Below, in pieces: positions 1 through 5,632 of a stretch of DNA of 6,306 nucleotides. The notes beneath the pieces are model-generated. The model saw only the letters and a list, made by a program, of their open reading frames with translations, was not told the origin of the DNA and did no database searches. The position numbers were made by a program, and so were the translations under genes. This stretch comes from an uncultured Acetatifactor sp. (GTDB lineage: Bacteria > Bacillota > Clostridia > Lachnospirales > Lachnospiraceae). The stretch lies in the NCBI GenBank assembly GCA_910586435.1, contig CAJUGT010000183.1, positions 1 through 6,306 of the forward strand. Reading direction: 5' to 3'. Positions within the stretch are counted from its first letter, which is position 1. Each line of letters opens with the position of its first letter.

Positions 1-12
1 TTCCTCCTTCCG
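1..12 (-). promoter_or_regulatory. Ribosome binding site of a leftward gene beyond the window edge
   Basis: Read on the minus strand these bases give CGGAAGGAGGAA, containing a full AAGGAGG Shine-Dalgarno core (positions 9 to 3). The start codon would fall a few bases outside the window. If so, positions 1-103 are a divergent intergenic region shared with the tautomerase gene. The neighbour itself cannot be seen, so this is inferred from the ribosome site alone. Confidence 0.5.
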
Positions 13-16
13 TTAT

Positions 17-77
17 ATCTATATAGATTTATTAGATTGGACTTTGTAACTATTTATCAGTAGTCATTCTTGACTAC
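17..77. repeat. Two short palindromes in the region upstream of the tautomerase gene
   Basis: Positions 17-28 are a perfect 12-bp palindrome, ATCTATATAGAT. Positions 60-66 and 71-77 form a perfect 7-bp inverted repeat (GTAGTCA, loop TTCT, TGACTAC). Both lie between the putative leftward ribosome site and the AGGAGG of the tautomerase gene, where operators would be expected. The first is a low-complexity AT palindrome and could be chance; the second would also form a small hairpin in the tautomerase leader. I found no well-spaced -35/-10 pair for the tautomerase gene here, so no promoter is called. Confidence 0.3.
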
Positions 78-103
78 ACCATTATTATACTAGGAGGAAC
101 AAT

Positions 104-448
104 ATGCCATTTATTAATTCAAGAGTAAGCGTAACCATGACAAAATCCCAGGAGGAATCACTGAAAGACAAGCTTGGCAAAGCCATATCCATTATACCGG
201 GAAAATCGGAAAAATGGCTTATGATAGAGTTTGCGGATGGGTGTAATCTGTATTTTCAGGGGAACAATTCGGAACCTGCGGCCTTTATAGAGGTGAAAGT
301 ATTCGGAAGCATTCCGGACAGCTGCCTGGATGAGCTGACCGGTGCCATATGTGATATTTATGAAACGGAGCTGCAAGTGAAAAAAGAGCGGGTCTATGTA
401 AAATATGAAGAAGTTGACAAATGGGGATGGAACGGCGGTAATTTTTAG
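104..448 (+). CDS. MIF-like phenylpyruvate/dopachrome tautomerase family protein
   Basis: This is a complete 114-residue protein, the normal length for the macrophage migration inhibitory factor branch of the tautomerase superfamily. These enzymes are small trimeric proteins whose N-terminal proline, exposed when Met1 is removed, acts as catalytic base in keto-enol tautomerisation of phenylpyruvate-type substrates. The sequence starts MPFI, giving that proline at residue 2. A lysine in PGKSEKWLM (K34) aligns with the MIF active-site lysine. SEPAA-x5-VFG matches the central strand, RVYVKY (96-101) the next strand, and the end WGWNGGNF (107-114) matches the MIF ending GWNNSTF. The CxxC pair of animal MIF is replaced by AAFI, so thiol oxidoreductase activity is not expected. 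Start is set by AGGAGG at 92-97, six bases before the ATG. There is no signal peptide, so it is cytoplasmic. The physiological substrate is unknown. Confidence 0.85.
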   Translation: MPFINSRVSVTMTKSQEESLKDKLGKAISIIPGKSEKWLMIEFADGCNLYFQGNNSEPAAFIEVKVFGSIPDSCLDELTGAICDIYETELQVKKERVYVKYEEVDKWGWNGGNF

Positions 449-454
449 AGATGA

Positions 455-638
455 CTTTGCTGCCCAGTGCTCTATCCGGTCAGTAATTGCACTGCCAGTG
501 CCGGATATTTTGTCAGTCTGCAAGGCGGAGGAAGGAGACGATGCGGTGGACACGCCTGCTGACGACAACGCAGTAGATGGCAAAATAGGCGGTACTGAAA
601 GTGTGGTTACTGACCGGATGGAGTACTGGGGCAGGAAG
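455..638. repeat. Long imperfect inverted repeat between convergent genes
   Basis: The arms are 455-514 and 579-638. Aligned without any gap, the right arm matches the reverse complement of the left at 44 of 60 positions, including an unbroken 13-base run (TTACTGACCGGAT with its neighbours). The spacer is 515-578. The element starts seven bases after the tautomerase stop and its right arm runs into the esterase gene, supplying that gene's last codons and stop. Read outward from the spacer, both arms translate in the same phase to related peptides sharing TDR-x-E-x-W-x-x-K, but differences are spread evenly over codon positions, so selection on a peptide is not evident. As RNA it would form a long interrupted stem. 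It may be a palindromic intergenic element, or it may serve as a bidirectional transcription barrier. No U-tract terminator is present. Confidence 0.7.
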
Positions 639-1437
639 TGACAAACTGCCCCATGGATGCGCCCACAGACTGGCCTACAATGTTATAAGCTGTCTGGTGA
701 TAGTGGAAGGCGTCTTTCATATGGGACATATGGGGTTCAAAGCTTCCTGCCAGAATAAAATCTTTTTCGGTACGGCATAATTCTGCCTGTGCGTCTCGTA
801 TGATTTTATATTGCAGATCCCAGTCCCGGCCGGTGAGACCCCTGTTAAGTTGGGGAAACTGAAGGTAATTATAGTGCCCGATTTGTACCATAAAACATTT
901 TTCCACGCCATGGGATTGAAAGGCATGGAAAATGGCCTTGGTATTCGTGATATAAGCGGAAGCTGTCATTTTGGCGTCGCCGTCACTTTCTCCCTGGCAC
1001 CAGATAAGGAAGATTTTACCGGGAGTGATTTGTTCTTTCGCAAGAAATTCTTTTGCGGTGTCCAGGCGTTCCACTGCGTCATTGACGTATACTTTCAGCC
1101 AGCCGGAGGTATTTGATCCGCCTATGGATGCGGACACCGCTATGAGAGGTCTGCCGGTGAGGGCGTAATATTCTGATACTGCGGCGCTGACCATGCTTCC
1201 GGTGCGCTTTGATCTGCCTTTGGAATCATAATCGGAGATGGCGCCCGGACGGTCTTCACCCAGGCCAAAGGGTTCTGTTATGGGTAGGAGGGTGGTGGGG
1301 TTGCTTATGGCTTTATATTCAAATCCTGCATCCGGCGGGCAGTGTATTGCGGTTTTTGCGTCGCCCCGTCCTGACATATTGGACTGGCCTGCGAATATTG
1401 CCAGATCAATGGTCTGTGCGTGTTGGATGATATTCAT
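607..1437 (-). CDS. SGNH/sialate O-acetylesterase-like (SASA, CE6-type) carbohydrate esterase
   Basis: The 276-residue product belongs to the SASA-domain SGNH-hydrolase group, which removes O-acetyl groups from sugars (sialic acids, xylan). Near the N-terminus is FAGQSNMSGRG, with the GQSNM nucleophile motif (Ser19). SIGGSNTSGW (104-113) fits the oxyanion-hole block, WCQGESD (146-152) is the conserved family block, and KDAFHYH (241-247) supplies a D-x-x-H pair (Asp242, His245) for the catalytic triad. There is no signal peptide, so it should act in the cytoplasm on imported acetylated sugars or oligosaccharides. The open frame extends 98 codons further upstream, but the start at 1437 is preferred because GGGAGGGG lies four bases before it and a promoter sits just beyond. 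The last ten or so residues (TSCPSTPSGQ) are encoded by the inverted-repeat arm and look like a non-native tail. The exact substrate is unknown. Confidence 0.85.
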   Translation of the reverse strand: MNIIQHAQTIDLAIFAGQSNMSGRGDAKTAIHCPPDAGFEYKAISNPTTLLPITEPFGLGEDRPGAISDYDSKGRSKRTGSMVSAAVSEYYALTGRPLIAVSASIGGSNTSGWLKVYVNDAVERLDTAKEFLAKEQITPGKIFLIWCQGESDGDAKMTASAYITNTKAIFHAFQSHGVEKCFMVQIGHYNYLQFPQLNRGLTGRDWDLQYKIIRDAQAELCRTEKDFILAGSFEPHMSHMKDAFHYHQTAYNIVGQSVGASMGQFVTSCPSTPSGQ

Positions 1438-1465
1438 AATCCCCTCCCAACTTTCATTTTCCCTA

Positions 1466-1493
1466 ATTATATCACATATTTGGCAGGATTCAA
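1466..1493 (-). promoter_or_regulatory. Promoter of the esterase gene (extended -10)
   Basis: On the minus strand, TTGAAT (1493-1488) is followed after 16 bases by TATAAT (1471-1466). A TGA directly before the -10 box makes it an extended -10 promoter. Transcription should start near 1459, leaving a leader of roughly 20 bases that includes the GGGAGGGG ribosome site. The promoter lies in the short gap shared with the divergent helicase-nuclease gene. Confidence 0.75.
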
Positions 1494-1543
1494 GAGCGGT
1501 GAACAGGTAACAGCGGCAAATGACAATATTACAAAAAGATATC

Positions 1544-1550
1544 AGGGGGA
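1544..1550 (+). promoter_or_regulatory. Ribosome binding site deciding the helicase-nuclease start
   Basis: AGGGGGA lies eight bases before the ATG at 1559. In-frame ATGs also occur at 1520 and 1550. The one at 1520 is preceded by CAGCGGCAA with no good ribosome site, and the one at 1550 abuts the purine run and leaves no spacing. The 1559 start is therefore preferred. Confidence 0.6.
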
Positions 1551-1558
1551 TGCGATTC

Positions 1559-4500
1559 ATGAGCGGCATCGGCAGTGACATTTTCAAGGCTGTCCATGAA
1601 GGAAAGTGGCTGAAGATAGAATATCGCAACAGGGAAAATCGTGTGACGGTATTTTGGATTGGAATCAAATACATAGACATAAGAAAACGCAGGCTGTCAG
1701 TGGAAGGACTGCATTTAAAACAATACACCATAGAAACGCTGGATTATATTGATATAGACTCTATTCTGTCCTCTGAGATATTGGAGGGAACCTATTATCC
1801 TGTCAACAAAGAGCTGGTTCGGGATATTTATCTCAATTCTGAAAAATACAAGTCACTCTTTCATAATGTGGCAAACTTAAAGGTATTAAATTATCTGGAA
1901 ATGTGCAGCCGTATGGATGTGACACCATATTATTCGGAATTTGAGCTGGTCAGATATCTGGACAGGGACAGTTTCCGGGAAGGGGATTATCCGCTTACAG
2001 AGGAACAATTTCGGACGATTGTAAAACATTTTCAATGCAAAACAGAGGAAAAGAGACATACAAACGGCAGGCTGGTGATGCAGAGGCTGGCCATGAATGT
2101 ACTCAGTATGCATACCCCCAGGGGATTGTATGTGCTGGCATATAGAAAACTGGATCTGGATGTCAAGGGACGGGTTCTTCGGCCGGAGGAGGAGATTACC
2201 ATATGTACGGAATTCTCCTGCGGCGATACCCGGGAAAATATACGCAGGTATCTGGACGCAGAGGAGTATGAACTTCTGAGGGATTTTGAGAAAAATCAGG
2301 AAATGATTAAAGATGGTATCATGAAGCATGCGGGGCAGGGCATTCAGGTGGATGATTTGCCCTATATCATTGGCCTGGGAATGGATATCTTCCTGGATTT
2401 GCATAAGGAATACAGGGCGATTATGGAGATGTATCAGGAAGGCAGAGTGACAGTGCCTGTGAGGGCTTTTTTCGGCGACTTGCTGAATCGCCCTGTCAGA
2501 AGGAAAGAATATCCCATAGTACTCATTGACAACAAGGTCAACCTTGACCAGCTGCTGGCCATTCACAATGCCGAGAAATATCCGGTTGCCTATATTCAGG
2601 GGCCGCCCGGTACGGGCAAGACCACCACGATTATCAATACCATTGCCACCTCTTTTTTTAACGGAAAAACAGTTCTTTTCACATCCTATAACAATCATCC
2701 CATCAATGCTGTGTTTGAAAAGCTCACGCAGCTTACCTATCGCGGCAGGAGGGTTCTTTTTCCTGTGCTTCGGCTTGGAAACGTGGATAAGGTGCGGGAG
2801 GCAATAGGATATATCAAGGATTTGTATGAGCAGGCCAGGTCAATACAGGTCTACGAATCTACATTGGAGAGGAGAAAAGACGATAGAATCGAACAAACCA
2901 AAAAACTATCTGCATTGCTGAAAAAGTATGAAGAGATATTGGACTTAAGGGAACGCAGAGAGACTTTAAATCAATTGCTGGAATATCAAAACCGGGCAAA
3001 ACCTTCTCTGGAAACCATTCCCTTTCAGATGGACTTACAGGGGAGGCAGCTTGGACAGATACAGGAAAAGATAAAGGAAATGGGGACGATTACGGAGGAA
3101 GATGCCCTGATGCTTCTGGACCGCGATCTGGATACCCTTTTTCAATATATGTATTATAGTTGCGCAGGATATATCAAGAAGCTGGGAGATAGCGCTTATG
3201 AGGAGTTGCGGCATATCCTGTATGACGTGCCCGAAGAAGAGCAGGTCACGCAGTTTAACAAATATGTAAGCGATAAGAAGAATGTGAAAAAACTGCAAAA
3301 GATATTTCCCATTATGATTACCACCTGCGTTTCCTCGCATAAACTGGGGGAACCGTCGCCCATGTTTGACATGGTGATTATGGATGAGGCCAGTCAGTGC
3401 AATATAGCCATATCCCTTGTGCCGATTATCAGAGGAGAACAGCTGATGCTGGTGGGAGATCCCCAGCAGTTAAATCCTGTGATTTTGCTGGAAGAGCAGA
3501 TCAATGAAAAGCTGCGGAAAAAATATAATGTGGGGGAGGAATATGATTACTGCAAAAATTCTATCTATAAAGCCTTTCTCGCCTGTGACGCTGTCAGCGA
3601 TGAAGTATTGCTCAGCCATCACTACCGATGCAATCACAGCATTATAGACTTCAACAATAAGAAATACTATAATTCCAGACTTGTCATTTGCTCTGACAGT
3701 GAGGAACCGAATCCTTTGATTTATGTGGATGTGAGAAATCGAGACAGCTGCGAGAAGAATACTGCGCCTGCGGAAGTGGATGAGGTGATTCGATATGCCA
3801 ATGCCAATCAGGACAAAAGCATTGCGGTCATTACGCCCTTTGTGAACCAGAGGAAACGGATTGAGGAAGCGCTGAAAAGGGAGCGGCTGGGGAATGTGGT
3901 CTGTGGAACGGTACATGCTTTTCAGGGAGATGAGAAAGATGTGGTGCTTTTTTCCACGGCATTGAATTCTCAGACACAGATGGGGACCTATGATTGGTTG
4001 AAAAATCATAAAGAGCTTATCAATGTGGCCACTTCCCGGGCAAGACATCAGCTGATTGTTCTGGCGGATTCCGAGAATCTGGCCAGGCTGCATCAACAGG
4101 CGGAGGATGATGATTTATATGAATTGGTTGATTATGTGAAGAAAAACGGGCAGTCAAAAGTAACCTGGAAACGGGCCAATTCCAGGGCGCTGGGTGTCAA
4201 GCCCTTCAGCACGGCCACAGAAGAAGCCTTTATGGAGAACCTGAACCATGCGCTGGGGAATATATGGCTTTCCCAGAATCGTCATACGGTCCGAAAGGAA
4301 GTGGCCATTTCCCAGGTATTTCAGGAGAATGTCAATTACAGTGACTTGTTTTATACGGGAAGATTTGATTTTGTGGTATATGAACGGGTGGGAAGGCAGG
4401 AAATTCCGGTATTGGCCATTGAACTGGATGGAAGAGAGCATCTTGAAGATGAGGTGGTGAAAAAACGTGACCGGAAGAAAAACGAAATCTGTCGAATACA

Positions 4501-4594
4501 TCGGCTTCAATTGATTCGGGTGGAGAATTCATACGCAAGAAGATATAATTACATTAAAGAAGTGCTGACGAACTTTTTCTCCATAAAATATTAA
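1559..4594 (+). CDS. Superfamily 1 (UPF1/DNA2-like) helicase fused to a PD-(D/E)XK nuclease, with WYL-like N-terminus
   Basis: The product is about 1011 residues (1024 if started at 1520); positions here count from 1559. Residues about 5-80 (AVHEGKWLKIEY to LDYIDIDSIL) resemble a WYL/SH3-like ligand or nucleic-acid sensing barrel; this is tentative. The SF1B helicase core follows: Q-motif region VNLDQ (near 331), Walker A GPPGTGKT (348-355), Walker B MDEASQ (608-613), motif III GDPQQL (633-638), motif IV HHYR (687-690), motif V TVHAFQGDE (784-792) and motif VI VATSRAR (823-829). A charged helical, coiled-coil-like insert at about 428-508 separates the first blocks. The C-terminal 125 residues look like a DUF559/DUF2726/Vsr-type nuclease: EEAF (888-891), RFDFVVY with Asp937, AIELDGREH with Glu955, Asp957 and His961, and a following RDRKK. 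All key motifs look intact. It probably unwinds and cuts nucleic acid. It has no partner gene beside it. A role in phage defence or repair is inference. Confidence 0.85.
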   Translation: MSGIGSDIFKAVHEGKWLKIEYRNRENRVTVFWIGIKYIDIRKRRLSVEGLHLKQYTIETLDYIDIDSILSSEILEGTYYPVNKELVRDIYLNSEKYKSLFHNVANLKVLNYLEMCSRMDVTPYYSEFELVRYLDRDSFREGDYPLTEEQFRTIVKHFQCKTEEKRHTNGRLVMQRLAMNVLSMHTPRGLYVLAYRKLDLDVKGRVLRPEEEITICTEFSCGDTRENIRRYLDAEEYELLRDFEKNQEMIKDGIMKHAGQGIQVDDLPYIIGLGMDIFLDLHKEYRAIMEMYQEGRVTVPVRAFFGDLLNRPVRRKEYPIVLIDNKVNLDQLLAIHNAEKYPVAYIQGPPGTGKTTTIINTIATSFFNGKTVLFTSYNNHPINAVFEKLTQLTYRGRRVLFPVLRLGNVDKVREAIGYIKDLYEQARSIQVYESTLERRKDDRIEQTKKLSALLKKYEEILDLRERRETLNQLLEYQNRAKPSLETIPFQMDLQGRQLGQIQEKIKEMGTITEEDALMLLDRDLDTLFQYMYYSCAGYIKKLGDSAYEELRHILYDVPEEEQVTQFNKYVSDKKNVKKLQKIFPIMITTCVSSHKLGEPSPMFDMVIMDEASQCNIAISLVPIIRGEQLMLVGDPQQLNPVILLEEQINEKLRKKYNVGEEYDYCKNSIYKAFLACDAVSDEVLLSHHYRCNHSIIDFNNKKYYNSRLVICSDSEEPNPLIYVDVRNRDSCEKNTAPAEVDEVIRYANANQDKSIAVITPFVNQRKRIEEALKRERLGNVVCGTVHAFQGDEKDVVLFSTALNSQTQMGTYDWLKNHKELINVATSRARHQLIVLADSENLARLHQQAEDDDLYELVDYVKKNGQSKVTWKRANSRALGVKPFSTATEEAFMENLNHALGNIWLSQNRHTVRKEVAISQVFQENVNYSDLFYTGRFDFVVYERVGRQEIPVLAIELDGREHLEDEVVKKRDRKKNEICRIHRLQLIRVENSYARRYNYIKEVLTNFFSIKY

Positions 4595-4675
4595 TTAAAT
4601 CCACAAGGAATCATTGCCGCATCTTGGAATTTTTTGAATCGGCGGTTGTATTTGGCGGATAATTAAGGTAAAATA

Positions 4676-4700
4676 TTGACACAGAAAGGCGCTGTGTCAA
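4676..4700. repeat. Perfect 9-bp inverted repeat, possible operator
   Basis: TTGACACAG (4676-4684) and CTGTGTCAA (4692-4700) are perfect reverse complements separated by seven bases. The arm and spacer sizes are typical of a dimeric regulator site. TTGACA inside it looks like a -35 box on either strand, but I see no matching -10 at the proper spacing on the plus strand and only a poor one on the minus strand. It lies about 60 bases upstream of the start expected from the first extended -10 box. On the minus strand the tail is only weakly T-rich, so a terminator is less likely. Confidence 0.5.
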
Positions 4701-4719
4701 CTTCTGATTCCATATACGC

Positions 4720-4744
4720 AGTAGCGCATGAAATATGGTATAAT
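4720..4744 (+). promoter_or_regulatory. Upstream copy of promoter-like direct repeat, extended -10 box
   Basis: The segment ends in TGGTATAAT (4736-4744), a consensus extended -10. No good -35 is seen, which extended -10 promoters can tolerate. Transcription would start near 4751, just before the outer stem of the structured segment at 4754. The 25 bases are a degenerate copy of 4872-4897: both begin AG-x-AGCGCA and end ATGGTATAAT, and about 22 of 26 aligned positions match with one gap. Confidence 0.5.
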
Positions 4745-4753
4745 GTCCGCAAA

Positions 4754-4869
4754 GGGCAGAGCCAAGCGTCCAAAGAAGCAACTGCCAAACTTGTTTGAGC
4801 AGATGCTTCTTTGGACATTTGGCAAGCGAAGCGAACCCGAAAAACAGAAGGTTTTTCGGGTCTCTGCCC
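4754..4869 (+). ncRNA. Predicted three-way-junction structured RNA or palindromic intergenic element
   Basis: Three nested pairings are visible. The outer stem pairs GGGCAGAG (4754-4761) with CTCTGCCC (4862-4869), eight perfect pairs. Inside, 4761-4780 pairs with 4804-4823 in one register, 20 positions with a single C-A mismatch and one G-U; after an A-A mismatch it continues as CTGC/GCAG and CAAA/TTTG around a CTTG loop. The third arm, 4835-4845 with 4851-4861, is 11 perfect pairs closed by AGAAG, and it abuts the outer stem. The linker is 4824-4834. No U-tract follows, so it is not a simple terminator. It could be the leader of the reductase gene, a small RNA, or a non-autonomous palindromic element. 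It matches no riboswitch that I recognise. The pairing is seen directly; the function is unknown. Confidence 0.5.
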
Positions 4870-4871
4870 GA

Positions 4872-4897
4872 AGAAGCGCACAAAATCATGGTATAAT
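4872..4897 (+). promoter_or_regulatory. Downstream copy of promoter-like repeat, likely promoter of the reductase operon
   Basis: This degenerate second copy of 4720-4744 ends in TGGTATAAT (4889-4897), again an extended -10 without a clear -35. Transcription would start near 4904, giving a leader of about 65 bases before the reductase start codon. It is the closest promoter candidate to the operon. Confidence 0.6.
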
Positions 4898-4918
4898 AGA
4901 ATGTATTCGGGAAGCGGG

Positions 4919-4932
4919 CCGGCACATGCCGG
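4919..4932 (+). repeat. Small GC hairpin in the reductase leader
   Basis: CCGGCA (4919-4924) and TGCCGG (4927-4932) are perfect complements around CA, or five pairs with an ACAT loop. It sits between the -10 box at 4892-4897 and an A-rich stretch leading to the ribosome site. It is not followed by a T run. It could shape the 5' end of the message or be a regulator site. Confidence 0.35.
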
Positions 4933-4968
4933 AACCAAAACAAAAAAGGGAAAGAGAGGGATGGGCGT

Positions 4969-5592
4969 ATGGCTAAAGTGTTGTTAATCAATGGAAGTCC
5001 CCATGAGAAAGGGTGTACATATACGGCGCTGAAAGAGGTATCTGACACTCTGGAGAAAAACGGGGTGGAAACGGAATTTTGCCATATAGGTATTAGGCCG
5101 GTGGCGGGATGTATTGCCTGCGGAAAATGCGCAGCGGAGGGGAAATGTGTCTTTGATGACGGCGTGAACCTGGTATTGGAATATCTCGACTCTTATGACG
5201 GACTGGTAGTAGGGTCTCCTGTGTATTACGCTGGGCCAAGCGGACAAATCTGCGCGTTTTTGGACAGATTGTTTTACGCTTCCCGGGGAAGGATGGCGGG
5301 AAAGATTGCCGCCGCCGTAGTGTCATGCAGAAGGGGAGGAGCATCGGCGGCCTTTGACAGGCTGAATAAATATTTTTCCATCAGTAATATGGTCATTGCG
5401 ACCTCTCAATATTGGAATCAGGTGCATGGAAATCGGCCGGAAGAGGTGCGGCAGGATGAGGAAGGAATGCAGACCATGCGGACTCTGGGGCAGAACATTG
5501 CATGGCTGATTCAATGTGTGGAAGCGGGAAAGGGACAGGGAATCGGGCTTCCCGTATATGAACCGAAGCAGGGAACGAATTTTATTCGATAA
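4969..5592 (+). CDS. Flavodoxin-family NADPH-dependent FMN reductase with Cys-cluster motif
   Basis: The 207-residue protein has the flavodoxin-like fold of NAD(P)H-dependent FMN reductases and iron-sulfur flavoproteins. KVLLINGSPHEKGCTYTAL (3-21) is the first strand and the FMN-phosphate loop. VVGSPVYYAGPSGQ (80-93) is the second flavin-binding loop. RRGGASAAFDRLNKYF (121-136) and SQYWNQVHG (146-154) are characteristic of this subfamily. Cysteines 48, 51, 54 and 60 form CX2CX2CX5C, which fits the compact [4Fe-4S] motif of iron-sulfur flavoproteins (CX2CX2CX4-7C); cluster binding is inferred. There is no signal peptide, so it is cytoplasmic. GAGAGGG at 4954-4960, eight bases before the ATG, sets the start. 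It is the first gene of a probable operon, 40 bases ahead of the next. The electron acceptor (flavin, quinone, azo or nitro compound) cannot be told from sequence. Confidence 0.88.
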   Translation: MAKVLLINGSPHEKGCTYTALKEVSDTLEKNGVETEFCHIGIRPVAGCIACGKCAAEGKCVFDDGVNLVLEYLDSYDGLVVGSPVYYAGPSGQICAFLDRLFYASRGRMAGKIAAAVVSCRRGGASAAFDRLNKYFSISNMVIATSQYWNQVHGNRPEEVRQDEEGMQTMRTLGQNIAWLIQCVEAGKGQGIGLPVYEPKQGTNFIR

Positions 5593-5632
5593 AAGTTCCC
5601 TTATACATCAAATACAGGAAGGATGGTATCGC

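Larger units (their letters stand above)
4595..4968. other. Gene-free intergenic region with palindromes and two extended -10 boxes
   Basis: No credible gene lies in these 374 bases; the open frames on either strand lack ribosome sites and follow the palindromes. The first 80 bases (to about 4675) are AT-rich with no convincing Rho-independent terminator for the helicase-nuclease; the best candidate, GCCG at 4616-4619 with CGGC at 4640-4643, has only four pairs and a 20-base loop. The remainder holds the palindrome at 4676-4700, two promoter-like repeats, the three-way-junction segment and a small hairpin before the reductase gene, each listed separately. Confidence 0.7.

Noticed and set aside
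70..91. TTGACT and TATACT as a promoter for the tautomerase
   Set aside because: The boxes are only 10 bases apart, and the -10 would place the transcription start within or beyond the ribosome site.
405..641. A 78-codon plus-strand frame overlapping the end of the tautomerase gene
   Set aside because: It starts inside the tautomerase gene with no ribosome site, and its 3' half is the inverted-repeat arm. The tautomerase ends naturally at its GWN motif, so a frameshifted continuation is not needed.
1438..1731. The 98-codon upstream extension of the esterase frame
   Set aside because: It would run across the esterase promoter and into the helicase-nuclease gene. The start at 1437 has a good ribosome site and directly precedes the family's N-terminal strand and GQSNM motif.
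4835..4861. The 11-bp hairpin as a Rho-independent terminator
   Set aside because: The stem is strong, but neither strand has a T run following it, and it fits better as one arm of the larger fold.
4754..4968. An FMN riboswitch or T-box leader ahead of the reductase
   Set aside because: The conserved RFN-element blocks and the T-box antiterminator sequence are absent, and the fold has two internal arms rather than the multi-arm FMN layout.
4611..5048. Minus-strand frame across the intergenic region
   Set aside because: It passes through the palindromic element, overlaps the start of the reductase gene and shows no recognisable family or ribosome site.
5516..5632. The 39-codon upstream extension of the GH88/GH105-like gene
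   Set aside because: It overlaps the reductase gene by 77 bases and lacks a supporting ribosome site, whereas 5633 has one at proper spacing.
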